Part shown: positions 1 through 8,127 of the stretch, piece by piece
How the letters are laid out: each line of letters starts with the position of its first letter
Position numbering within the stretch: the first letter of the stretch is position 1
Assembly: GCF_900129445.1 (NCBI RefSeq)
Contig: NZ_FQVT01000002.1
Location: 434,001 to 498,000, forward strand
Length of the DNA stretch: 64,000 bases
Reading direction: 5' to 3'
Origin: Salegentibacter echinorum
GTDB lineage: Bacteria > Bacteroidota > Bacteroidia > Flavobacteriales > Flavobacteriaceae
Notes under the pieces: generated by a model
What the model saw: the letters and a program-made list of their open reading frames with translations, nothing else
Database searches by the model: none
Told to the model about the DNA's origin: nothing
Position numbers and translations under genes: made by a program

Positions 1-419
1 ATTATTATATGATTTAAGCTGAACATTTCCAAAGAAAAAAGAATAAAATGATGAATTAAAATGCTTAGAAAAATGTAAGTGAGTCTTGCCCCAAATGGGG
101 TAGTGGACAATCTAAGATTTTGGTGATCATAGCTTATCCCAAAAGAAAAGCGCAATAAGTGCGGTCTAACAAAAGCAATAACCACACAAGCTGCGGCGTG
201 AATCCCCCCGCTATCTTCAAAAAGATCTATGCTGAACCCCAGTAAAAATGCAAGTACTAGAAAAAGGCTATGATTGCTGTTAAAAGGATATAATAACAGA
301 AAGAGCACGTATAAATAGGGGTTTATATATCCTAAAAAATTAATGTTATTTAGAATAAGTACCTGTATGAGGACCAGCCCCACAAACCTAATGATATTTT
401 TAAAGATACTACTGTTCAT
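1..419 (-). CDS. mreD: Rod shape-determining protein MreD, partial (C-terminus cut by window edge)
   Basis: The minus-strand frame from an ATG at 419 stays open to the window edge, giving about 139 residues without a stop. The product is very hydrophobic, starting MNSSIFKNIIRFVGLVLIQV, with several membrane segments and a GFSIDLFEDSGGIHAAA stretch typical of MreD (family about 165 residues, so only a few dozen residues are missing). MreD is the inner-membrane member of the MreBCD elongasome, which guides lateral cell-wall synthesis. Its start overlaps the last 11 bases of mreC, which indicates translational coupling. The call rests on position and the membrane profile; primary sequence conservation in this family is low. 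Confidence 0.85.
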   Translation of the reverse strand, partial: MNSSIFKNIIRFVGLVLIQVLILNNINFLGYINPYLYVLFLLLYPFNSNHSLFLVLAFLLGFSIDLFEDSGGIHAAACVVIAFVRPHLLRFSFGISYDHQNLRLSTTPFGARLTYIFLSILIHHFILFSLEMFSLNHII

Positions 420-1233
420 TCTCGGCTTCTAAAGATCGTATTTCTTCCTTTTCCCGGTTTTCAATCACATATACGTAACCAATATTGGTCATATCATTGA
501 AAAGCTTCACGTTAATTTGATAATAGCTCTCGCTTTGGTCCAGTGTAAAGTCCTGGATGCTTCCAATGGGAATTCCTGCCGGGAAAATGAGTGATCTTCC
601 ACCGGTAACGATGGTGTCGCCTTCTTTTACAGGAGCCTGTCTTGGCACGTCTATAAGTTGTACCAGGTTGGGGTTTTTGCCATTCCAAACAAGGCTGCCA
701 AAATGATTCGTTTTATTTAATTGCGCATTAATTCGGGATTCTGAATTAAGAATAGAAATTACCCGGGAAAATTTATTGTTAACCCTATCTACAATGCCTA
801 TTACACCTTTACTGGTAATTACACCAAACTCTGATTCTATGCCGTTTGCAGCCCCTTGATTTAAAGTGAGGTAATTATTGGGCTTGGCATAATTGTTATT
901 GATTACCCTGGCGGTCCTAAAATAATATGTGCCTTCAAAACTACTGGTATCACTATGATTTTCTACCGAAATGGTATCACTAAGATTCGTGAGTGTATTG
1001 CGCAACTTTTTGTTTTCCTCCAGCAGGCGTTTATTGTATTCATCTAAATGCATATAAGTATCAAAATCATTGGCCCAGGAATAGATGCCCCCGGTAAGGC
1101 CATTGGCAGAACTTATAAATTTGCTTTTGTGAAAAGAATGGGTCTGGATGGTAAAAAAAATAGCTAATGCGAGCAGAAACAAGAATAGGATATTATTCTT
1201 ATTTCGGATAAGAAAATTAAAAATTTGCTGCAT
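409..1233 (-). CDS. mreC: Rod shape-determining protein MreC
   Basis: The 274-residue protein has the MreC layout: a short cytoplasmic N-terminus, one membrane helix at about residues 14-31, a coiled-coil segment around 60-90 (EEN-K-L repeats), and a periplasmic double beta-barrel domain with the conserved GAANGIESEFGVITSKGVIG region near 130 and a GGRSLIFPAGIPIG region near 210. MreC links the cytoplasmic MreB filament to periplasmic wall synthases. It lies 13 bases downstream of mreB and overlaps mreD, so the three form one transcription unit. The length is normal for Bacteroidota. The ATG start places the membrane helix correctly. Confidence 0.95.
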   Translation of the reverse strand: MQQIFNFLIRNKNNILFLFLLALAIFFTIQTHSFHKSKFISSANGLTGGIYSWANDFDTYMHLDEYNKRLLEENKKLRNTLTNLSDTISVENHSDTSSFEGTYYFRTARVINNNYAKPNNYLTLNQGAANGIESEFGVITSKGVIGIVDRVNNKFSRVISILNSESRINAQLNKTNHFGSLVWNGKNPNLVQLIDVPRQAPVKEGDTIVTGGRSLIFPAGIPIGSIQDFTLDQSESYYQINVKLFNDMTNIGYVYVIENREKEEIRSLEAENEQ

Positions 1234-1246
1234 AAAACTACCTCTC

Positions 1247-2275
1247 CTACTTTATCAAAATTCCCTTATAACGGTTTATGGTTTTTAAACATATTCCGGT
1301 TCCTCTTACTACTGCTCTCAAAGGATCTTCAGCAATGTAAACGGGCAAATCTGTTTTTTGCGATAATCTCTTGTCAAGACCTCTTAACATAGAACCTCCC
1401 CCGGCAAGATATATACCGGTATTATAAATATCGGCAGCGAGTTCTGGTGGAGTTTGTGATAAGGTTTCCATCACGGCATCCTCAATCCTTAAGATAGATT
1501 TATCTAAAGCTTTGGCGATTTCCCGATAGGAGATATTTACCTGTTTTGGTTTTCCGGTTAACAGGTCACGTCCCTGAACGCTCATTTCTTCTGGTGGGAC
1601 TTCTAGATCTTCAGTCGCAGCACCAATCTGTATTTTAATTTTTTCAGCAGTACGCTCTCCTACATATAGGTTATGCTGGGTGCGCATGTAATAAACAATA
1701 TCGTTGGTAAAGACATCGCCGGCAATTTTAACCGATTTATCGCAAACAATTCCGCCCAGCGCAAGTACTGCAATCTCTGTAGTACCACCACCTATATCTA
1801 CAATCATATTTCCTTTAGGCTGCATAATATCTACCCCAATACCAATTGCAGCAGCCATAGGTTCGTGAATTAAGTAAACCTCTTTTCCATTTACCCTTTC
1901 GGCACTTTCCTTTACCGCACGCATTTCTACCTCGGTAATTCCAGAAGGGATACAAATAACCATTCTAAGGGCCGGAGTGAACATTTTCTTTTTTAGCGCC
2001 GGGATTTCCTTAATGAACATAGTGAGCATTTTCTCACTCGCATCAAAATCTGCAATAACGCCATCTTTTAATGGCCTAATAGTCTTGATGTTCTCATGTG
2101 TTTTCCCCTGCATCATGGCAGCTTGTTTACCCACGGCGGTAATTTTACCGGTGGTGCGATCGCGCGCTACTATAGACGGACTGTCCACCACGACCTTATC
2201 GTTATGGATAATTAGCGTGTTGGCAGTTCCTAAATCTATTGCTATTTCTTCAATGAGAAAATCAAAAAATCCCAT
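1247..2275 (-). CDS. mreB: Rod shape-determining protein MreB (actin-like ATPase)
   Basis: The 342-residue protein carries the actin-fold nucleotide motifs: phosphate-1 EIAIDLGTANTLI (about 10-22), phosphate-2 DIGGGTTEIAVLALGG (about 160-175), and the adenosine loop GGGSMLRGLDKRL near 290. An N-terminal MGFFDFLIEE amphipathic stretch may bind the membrane. MreB polymerises under the inner membrane and organises the elongasome with MreC and MreD. It starts 38 bases after purH and no separate promoter is obvious, so read-through from purH is likely. Length and motifs are typical and nothing is missing. Confidence 0.97.
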   Translation of the reverse strand: MGFFDFLIEEIAIDLGTANTLIIHNDKVVVDSPSIVARDRTTGKITAVGKQAAMMQGKTHENIKTIRPLKDGVIADFDASEKMLTMFIKEIPALKKKMFTPALRMVICIPSGITEVEMRAVKESAERVNGKEVYLIHEPMAAAIGIGVDIMQPKGNMIVDIGGGTTEIAVLALGGIVCDKSVKIAGDVFTNDIVYYMRTQHNLYVGERTAEKIKIQIGAATEDLEVPPEEMSVQGRDLLTGKPKQVNISYREIAKALDKSILRIEDAVMETLSQTPPELAADIYNTGIYLAGGGSMLRGLDKRLSQKTDLPVYIAEDPLRAVVRGTGICLKTINRYKGILIK

Positions 2276-2313
2276 GTTTTATTCTGTATTGAGGTTTGGT
2301 AAATGTACTAATT

Positions 2314-3846
2314 TTAATGTTTAAAATGACGCGTTCCCGTCATCACCATTGCAATATTATTTTCATTACAGTAATCTATACTTAGTTGGTCTTTTATAGA
2401 ACCGCCCGGCTGGATTACTGCTGAAATCCCTGCTTTCCCCGCAATCTCCACACAATCTGGGAACGGGAAAAAAGCATCACTGGCCATTACTGCGCCTTTT
2501 AAGTCGAATTTAAAAGCCCTGGCTTTCACAATGCTCTGCTCTAAAGCATCTACACGCGAAGTTTGCCCCGTGCCACTGGCACATAATTGTTTGTTTTTTA
2601 CCAACACGATGGTATTGGACTTTGTGTGCTTGCAAATTTTTGAAGCGAACAGTAAATCAGATAACTCTGCGTTTGTGGGTTTATTGTTGGTCGCCTGCTT
2701 TAAATCTTCTGCTACATCGGTTTTAGTATTGGTGTCCTGCACTAAAACGCCGTTAAGACAGGTTCTTACCTGTTGTTTTGGTAATTCGGTTTCTTTCTGA
2801 ATTAATAAAATCCTGTTCTTCTTGCCTTTTAGGATTTCTTCAGCTTCCGAAGAAAACGAAGGAGCGATCACCACTTCACAAAAAAGCTTATGAATTTCCT
2901 CTGCAGTAGCTTTATCAATTTCCTGGTTGCTAATTAGAACCCCGCCAAATGCCGAAACAGGATCTCCGGCCAAAGCATCTGTATAAGCCTGGTGCAAGGT
3001 TTCCCTTTGAGCAAGTCCGCAAGCGTTATTGTGTTTTAGAATAGCGAATGTTGGCGCTTCCTCTTTAAATTCATTAATAAGGTTTACGGCCGCATCTAAG
3101 TCTAACAGGTTGTTATATGAAAGTTCCTTACCGTGAAGTTTGCTAAACATGGCATCAAAATCACCATAGAAAGTGCCTTTTTGGTGCGGATTTTCGCCAT
3201 ATCTTAAGGTTTTTCCTGTTTGGATGCTTTGTTTGTAAGCAGCAATATCACCTTCAGCATTAAAATAATTAAAAATTGCAGTATCGTAATGAGAAGAAAT
3301 ATTAAAAGCTTTCCCGGCATATAATTTACGATCTGCTAAGCTGGTTTCTCCATTTTTTTCTTCCAATAATTGCTGAAAATCGCTGTAATCTTCTACGGAA
3401 GAAACGCAGAGGACATCTTTAAAGTTCTTGGCTGCAGCGCGAATTAGGGAAATGCCGCCAATATCAATTTTTTCGATAATATCCTCTTCTGAAGCGCCTG
3501 AAGCTACGGTTTTTTCAAACGGATAAAGATCAACAATCACAATATCCAACTGTGGGATTTCATATTCGGTGAGCTCTTTAACATCACTTTCATTTTCCTG
3601 CCTGTTCAATATTCCGCCAAAAACTTTAGGGTGCAGGGTTTTTACCCTTCCGCCTAAAATAGAAGGATAGGAAGTAATATCTTCAACGGGGACAACATCA
3701 ATACCTAATTCTTTGATAAAATTTTCGGTACCTCCGGTAGAATAGATGGTGATTCCCAGTTCATTGAGTTTTTTAACAATAGGTTCCAGCCCCTCTTTAT
3801 TGAATACAGAAATTAAAGCACTTCCTGCTTTTTTTAAATCGCTCAT
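2314..3846 (-). CDS. purH: Bifunctional AICAR transformylase / IMP cyclohydrolase
   Basis: The 510-residue enzyme performs the last two steps of IMP synthesis: formyl transfer from 10-formyl-THF to AICAR, then ring closure. The N-terminal MGS-like cyclohydrolase domain (about 1-145) shows ALISVFNKEGLEPIV, the ISTGGT-like YSTGGTENFIKELG and the VDLYPFEKTV motif. The C-terminal transformylase domain has LKHNNACGLA (catalytic Lys-His; the usual form is KHxNPCG, here NNACG) and DPVSAFGG. Size is normal. It is the first gene of the purH-mreBCD unit, an order often seen in Bacteroidota. A sigma-type -10 element lies 23 bases upstream. Confidence 0.97.
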   Translation of the reverse strand: MSDLKKAGSALISVFNKEGLEPIVKKLNELGITIYSTGGTENFIKELGIDVVPVEDITSYPSILGGRVKTLHPKVFGGILNRQENESDVKELTEYEIPQLDIVIVDLYPFEKTVASGASEEDIIEKIDIGGISLIRAAAKNFKDVLCVSSVEDYSDFQQLLEEKNGETSLADRKLYAGKAFNISSHYDTAIFNYFNAEGDIAAYKQSIQTGKTLRYGENPHQKGTFYGDFDAMFSKLHGKELSYNNLLDLDAAVNLINEFKEEAPTFAILKHNNACGLAQRETLHQAYTDALAGDPVSAFGGVLISNQEIDKATAEEIHKLFCEVVIAPSFSSEAEEILKGKKNRILLIQKETELPKQQVRTCLNGVLVQDTNTKTDVAEDLKQATNNKPTNAELSDLLFASKICKHTKSNTIVLVKNKQLCASGTGQTSRVDALEQSIVKARAFKFDLKGAVMASDAFFPFPDCVEIAGKAGISAVIQPGGSIKDQLSIDYCNENNIAMVMTGTRHFKH

Positions 3847-3868
3847 TGTGTTGTGTTTGTTAAGGTTG

Positions 3869-3876
3869 CAAAAGTA
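3869..3876 (-). promoter_or_regulatory. Candidate -7 element for purH
   Basis: On the minus strand this reads TACTTTTG, matching the Bacteroidota consensus TAnnTTTG, 22 bases before the purH ATG. The expected TTG about 20 bases further upstream is only TTT, so the call is moderate. Confidence 0.5.
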
Positions 3877-4273
3877 AGTATTTAAGCGAAAAACTTAAAA
3901 GGCATTCCTTTTATTTATCCGGAAATTTTACAATCAATTTTATAGCCATAATTTGTGATTTAAGAATCAAGGCGAAACCCGTGTCGCGACTAAGAACCTT
4001 TTGCGATATTTAGTTCGAATAGTTGAGTTTTGTTTTTTTGAGTTGTTTATATATGGGAGTAGGGAAGTTTTATCACTCTATTGATTTTTAACGAATTCTT
4101 TTTTGGTTTAGGTAAGGGAGTTGAGAAATCAATAATTAATACTTTTCAGAGTGGACTTATATTGACTGCTTACTCTGTGATTTAGGTTTTTAGTAAACAA
4201 CTCTACACCATTAAAATTGGCTCGATTTCATAAAAATCAGTTTACTATTTATATTCATTTTAAATAAAAATTT
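3877..4273. other. Intergenic region between divergent purH and the 4301 gene
   Basis: About 400 bases carry no convincing reading frame. One weak inverted feature is visible: CACTCT followed by ATTGATTT near 4075-4090 is matched by AAATCAAT and AGAGTG near 4124-4153. No RNA gene or known repeat was recognised. Confidence 0.4.
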
Positions 4274-4281
4274 TATCTTTG
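4274..4281 (+). promoter_or_regulatory. Candidate -7 element upstream of the 4301 gene
   Basis: TATCTTTG matches TAnnTTTG exactly and ends 19 bases before the ATG at 4301. No clear TTG is present at the -33 position, so it is a half-supported promoter. Confidence 0.45.
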
Positions 4282-4300
4282 GGAAAACCGATTTTTAGAA

Positions 4301-4654
4301 ATGGAAGATGTTGAACTTATTTACCACAACAATTTAGGAATTGCTTTTAAATGGAAGCAAAATGTTCCCAATACAGATTCCCGCCGAATTCAAATGGTTT
4401 TTAAGGATATGGGATTCTATTTGTTGCCCTGTGAAATTCGCAACTTTTCCCATAATATAAAATCGGCCCGATACTACAACTGCGATAATTGTCCAAAAAA
4501 CAGGAACTGTAGAAATATCCTACTTAGAGCCCCTTTAGATAAAATGAATTTTAAAGTCAGTTTTGCTGAATTAGAGCAAATAAATGACCTGGTTGAAGGC
4601 GCTTTGTTTAAATTAAACCTGGAAGATTATATTAATGGGTGTGGGAGGAATTAG
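4301..4654 (+). CDS. Conserved hypothetical protein with a cysteine cluster
   Basis: I do not recognise this 117-residue protein with certainty; it looks like a small uncharacterised Bacteroidota family. It has no signal peptide or membrane segment, so it should be cytoplasmic. Four cysteines (C44, C61, C64, C70) include a CDNCPKNRNC cluster that could bind a metal. The C-terminal third is predicted helical (FAELEQINDLVEGALFKLNL). It has its own -7 element and precedes a copper-storage-like protein and a copper ATPase in the same direction, 175 bases apart. A metal-related role is therefore possible but unproven. Codon use and composition match the neighbours, which argues that it is a real gene. 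Confidence 0.7.
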   Translation: MEDVELIYHNNLGIAFKWKQNVPNTDSRRIQMVFKDMGFYLLPCEIRNFSHNIKSARYYNCDNCPKNRNCRNILLRAPLDKMNFKVSFAELEQINDLVEGALFKLNLEDYINGCGRN

Positions 4655-4829
4655 GTATTTAAGTTCACACAATTTTTCCAATTTCACAAGTGAAGTAGTT
4701 TTACACCAAAAGTTGGTCTCACAAAAAAAGTTCAAATTTCCCATTTTCTTAAAACTTCTTACCAAAATTTTAAAAGTCTGTTTCTCTAATTACCACTAAT
4801 TTTGAGATAAACCATAAAAAACCAATATT

Positions 4830-5150
4830 ATGAGAAATGAGAAATTGATTAGTGCGTTAGGAAATTGTATTAACCATTGCAATTATTGTGGTGATGCCTG
4901 TCTCGATGAAGACAACGTAAAGATGATGAAAGATTGCATTAGGTTGGACAAGGTTTGCGCAGAAGTTTGTTCTTCCCTTAGCCAAATTTTGGCCACGAGT
5001 TATAGCGATGTGAATGCCCTGGTTGAATACTGTAAAAAAGTTTGCCAGGAATGTGCAGATGAGTGCGGTAAGCACGATCACCAGCACTGTAAGGATTGCG
5101 CACAGGCTTGTAAAGAATGTGTTGAAGCTTGTGAAGCTTATTTGGCATAG
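4830..5150 (+). CDS. Four-helix-bundle copper-binding protein (DUF326 / Csp3-like)
   Basis: The 106-residue protein has 16 cysteines, most spaced CxxxC or CxxC along predicted helices (C13, C17, C20, C24; C43, C47; C68, C72, C75, C79; C87, C90, C94, C97, C101). This is the pattern of the DUF326 family, whose Csp members store many Cu(I) ions inside a four-helix bundle. No Tat or Sec signal is seen, so it resembles the cytosolic Csp3 type. It lies 171 bases upstream of a copper P-type ATPase in the same direction, which supports a copper buffering role. Metal specificity is inferred from the family and neighbours, not shown directly. Confidence 0.85.
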   Translation: MRNEKLISALGNCINHCNYCGDACLDEDNVKMMKDCIRLDKVCAEVCSSLSQILATSYSDVNALVEYCKKVCQECADECGKHDHQHCKDCAQACKECVEACEAYLA

Positions 5151-5164
5151 AAATTAAATTTTAT

Positions 5165-5304
5165 TAAGGCTGTTTGAATTTTCCCTGTTAGACGTCAACC
5201 TGAACTTGTTTCAGGTTCTAATTTTTATCAACTTAGATGCTGAAACAATCCCGAGGCTTCGGAACAGCATGACGTAACTAACAACAGGGGTTCAAACAGT
5301 CTTT
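5165..5304. repeat. Nested inverted-repeat element, cloverleaf-like
   Basis: The outer arms are AAGGCTGTTTGAA at 5165 and, as reverse complement, AAGACTGTTTGAA ending at about 5304; the arms continue inward through CCTGTTAG and ACGTCA matches. Inside are two separate hairpins: ACCTGAA-CTTGT-TTCAGGT (about 5198-5217) and ATGCTG...CAGCAT (about 5237-5270), the latter with an inner CCCGAGGCTTCGG stem. This resembles dispersed palindromic repeats of Flavobacteriia genomes. It fills nearly the whole gap between the Csp-like gene and copA and could affect read-through. Confidence 0.7.
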
Positions 5305-5321
5305 TCTCTTCAATAATACTT

Positions 5322-8024
5322 ATGAAACATACTTATCAAATTTCAGGAATGACCTGTATGGGTTGCAGGGGCCACGTTGAAAACTCCTTAAATAACGTGG
5401 AAGGCGTTACCAATGCTAAGGTAGATCTGGAAAAAGCTTCTGCCAAAATCGAGATGGGGAAACATATTCCGCTCGAGAAATTTCAGAATGCATTGGAAGA
5501 CAGCAATTATTCGATTTATTCTGATGAAGATATGGTCGAAATTTATCCCGTTAGCGGAATGACCTGTATGGGGTGTAGGTCCCATGTTGAGAAAACCCTC
5601 AAGAAAGTTGAAGGCGTTAAGTTTGCTGAAGTCAATTTGGAAAAATCTGAAGCACGAATAGTCTCAAAAGAGAATATCCCCTTAAAAAAACTGCAAAAAG
5701 CTTTAAAAGAAGATGACGGAGGTTATGAAATTCACGAACCCGGTAAAAAGGCAGAACCTAAAAAAAAGAAAACTTCCAATAGTGGGGAGGGTTCCGGTGT
5801 GTTTTATTGCCCTATGCATTGCGAAGGTGATAAAACCTATGATAAGCCCGGCGATTGCCCTGTTTGCGGAATGGATTTGGTAGAAGAGGCCAACCTAAAG
5901 CCGCAAGCCACCAAATATACCTGCCCTATGCACCCCGAAGTGGTACAGGATGGCCCGGGCGACTGCCCAAAATGTGGGATGGACCTGGTGCCAAAAGAAC
6001 CCGAAGAGTCTTCAGAAAACAAGTCATATAAAAAACTTCTAAAAAAGTTTAAAATCGCGGTTATTTTTACCTTGCCGATTTTCATTATCGCGATGTCTGA
6101 AATGATTCCGGGCAATCCTTTGTATGATATTCTGGATATTAAATATTGGAATTGGATTCAATTTGGGCTTTCACTGCCAGTTGTCTTTTACGCTACCTGG
6201 ATGTTTTTTGAAAGGGCTTACAGGTCTATAAAAACCTGGAACCTCAATATGTTTACGCTTATTGGTATTGGTGCCGGCGTGGCCTGGATTTTTAGTGTTT
6301 TTGGTTTATTGTTCCCCGATTTCTTTCCGCCCCAGTTCAAGACCGATGGAGGGGCTGTACACGTTTATTTTGAAGCTGCCACGGTGATCCTAACTCTTGT
6401 TTTGCTGGGCCAGGTTTTGGAAGCCCGCGCACATAGCAAAACCAATTCTGCGATAAAGGAATTATTGAAACTTGCACCCAACAAAGCGATTAAAGTAGTT
6501 AATGGCGAAGAAAAAGAAGTTTCGATAGATGAAATTCAGAAGGGGGATGTTTTAAGGGTAAAACCCGGTGATAAAATCCCGGTGGACGGAATTATTGAAA
6601 ACGGAAATTCTAATATAGACGAATCTATGATTACGGGAGAACCCATTCCTGTGGATAAAGCCGAAGGCGATAAAGTAAGTTCAGGAACCATTAACGGGAA
6701 CCGAAGTTTTACCATGAAAGCTGAAAAAGTTGGAGAGGAAACCCTGCTTTCTCAAATTATAAAAATGGTGAATGATGCCAGTCGCTCCCAGGCACCAATT
6801 CAGAAATTGGCCGATAGGATTTCGGCATATTTTGTCCCTGTAGTGGTAATTATTTCGGTAATCACATTTATTGTTTGGGCTGTTTACGGGCCCGAGCCGC
6901 AATATGTTTATGCCCTGGTAAATGCTATCGCGGTATTGATTATCGCCTGCCCCTGTGCTCTTGGTCTCGCCACACCAATGTCGGTAATGGTTGGGGTTGG
7001 GAAAGGTGCCCAAAACGGGGTGCTCATTAAAAATGCCCGTGTTCTTGAGCAAATGGATGATATAGACACCCTTATTATTGATAAAACGGGAACGATTACT
7101 GAAGGAAAACCCAGGGTAGAAAAGGTAGAAGTGATTTCTGATCAAAATAAAGATGAAATTATAAAGTATATCGCTTCGGTAAATTCCCAGAGCGAGCACC
7201 CTTTGGCCAGGGCTACCGTTGATTTCGCAAAAGAAAAGAAGCTTGAATTAATGGAAGCTTCAGACTTTAATTCAGTTACCGGTAAGGGAGTTACGGGAAT
7301 GGTAGAAAATAAAAAAGTAGCTATTGGTAATGATAAACTTATGGAGGCCGAAAGTGTCGCTATTCCTTCAGAAATAACCGAAAAAACAACAGCTGAACAA
7401 CAAGAGGGTAAAACCGTATCCTTTGTTTCTGTAAAAGGGGAAATTAAAGGTTATTTTACCATTACCGACCCGATTAAAAAAACGAGTAAAGAAGCACTAA
7501 GTTCGCTAATGGACGATGGTGTTGAGGTGTATATGTTTACCGGTGATAACGAAAGAACCGCAAAATCGGTGGCTGAAGAACTGGGATTAACCGGATTTAA
7601 AGCAGGAATGCTGCCCGAAGACAAGCAAAATGAAGTAAAAAAACTTCAAAATGAAGGAAAGAATGTTGCCATGGCAGGAGACGGAATTAACGATGCCCCT
7701 GCACTTGCCCAAGCCGATATAGGAATCGCTATGGGAACCGGGACAGATGTAGCCATAGAAAGCGCTGAGATCACGCTGGTAAAAGGAGATTTAAAAGCGG
7801 TAAAAAAGGCCAAAGAACTCAGTAAAAAGGTAATGCGCAATATAAAGGAAAACCTGTTTTTTGCTCTAATCTATAATACTATTGGTGTGCCAATTGCAGC
7901 CGGGGTTTTGTATCCGGTTTTCGGATTGTTGTTATCGCCAATGATTGCGGCCCTGGCAATGAGTTTTAGCTCGGTTTCGGTAATTGCAAATGCCCTAAGA
8001 TTAAGAGCTGCTAAGTTAGATTAA
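5322..8024 (+). CDS. copA: Copper-translocating P1B-type ATPase with two HMA and two HMBD domains
   Basis: The 900-residue pump exports Cu(I) across the inner membrane at the cost of ATP. In order it has: two N-terminal HMA domains with GMTCMGC motifs (C12/C15 and C82/C85; the usual form is CxxC, here CMGC), a lysine-rich linker, two short YHS-like heavy-metal-binding modules (about 161-186 and 199-223, each with CPMH and CGMDLV), then the membrane core. Core motifs are CPC at 543-545, the phosphorylated Asp in DKTGT (D587), SEHPLA (H626) and GDGIND (786-791). It follows the copper-storage-like gene and precedes a permease. All catalytic residues are present. Duplicated sensor domains make it longer than a basic CopA. 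Confidence 0.94.
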   Translation: MKHTYQISGMTCMGCRGHVENSLNNVEGVTNAKVDLEKASAKIEMGKHIPLEKFQNALEDSNYSIYSDEDMVEIYPVSGMTCMGCRSHVEKTLKKVEGVKFAEVNLEKSEARIVSKENIPLKKLQKALKEDDGGYEIHEPGKKAEPKKKKTSNSGEGSGVFYCPMHCEGDKTYDKPGDCPVCGMDLVEEANLKPQATKYTCPMHPEVVQDGPGDCPKCGMDLVPKEPEESSENKSYKKLLKKFKIAVIFTLPIFIIAMSEMIPGNPLYDILDIKYWNWIQFGLSLPVVFYATWMFFERAYRSIKTWNLNMFTLIGIGAGVAWIFSVFGLLFPDFFPPQFKTDGGAVHVYFEAATVILTLVLLGQVLEARAHSKTNSAIKELLKLAPNKAIKVVNGEEKEVSIDEIQKGDVLRVKPGDKIPVDGIIENGNSNIDESMITGEPIPVDKAEGDKVSSGTINGNRSFTMKAEKVGEETLLSQIIKMVNDASRSQAPIQKLADRISAYFVPVVVIISVITFIVWAVYGPEPQYVYALVNAIAVLIIACPCALGLATPMSVMVGVGKGAQNGVLIKNARVLEQMDDIDTLIIDKTGTITEGKPRVEKVEVISDQNKDEIIKYIASVNSQSEHPLARATVDFAKEKKLELMEASDFNSVTGKGVTGMVENKKVAIGNDKLMEAESVAIPSEITEKTTAEQQEGKTVSFVSVKGEIKGYFTITDPIKKTSKEALSSLMDDGVEVYMFTGDNERTAKSVAEELGLTGFKAGMLPEDKQNEVKKLQNEGKNVAMAGDGINDAPALAQADIGIAMGTGTDVAIESAEITLVKGDLKAVKKAKELSKKVMRNIKENLFFALIYNTIGVPIAAGVLYPVFGLLLSPMIAALAMSFSSVSVIANALRLRAAKLD

Positions 8025-8127
8025 TTTAGTTTAAGCGTTCCTTTGTCAATTGTTAATAGGAATGCTTTTGTTATTAACAACTAATTTATAAACGTAGATA
8101 AATATTGAAATAAACCAAAATTAAAAG

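Noticed and set aside
6681-7199. 172-codon minus-strand frame inside copA
   Set aside because: It is an opposite-strand shadow of a strongly conserved ATPase core; copA covers the same bases.
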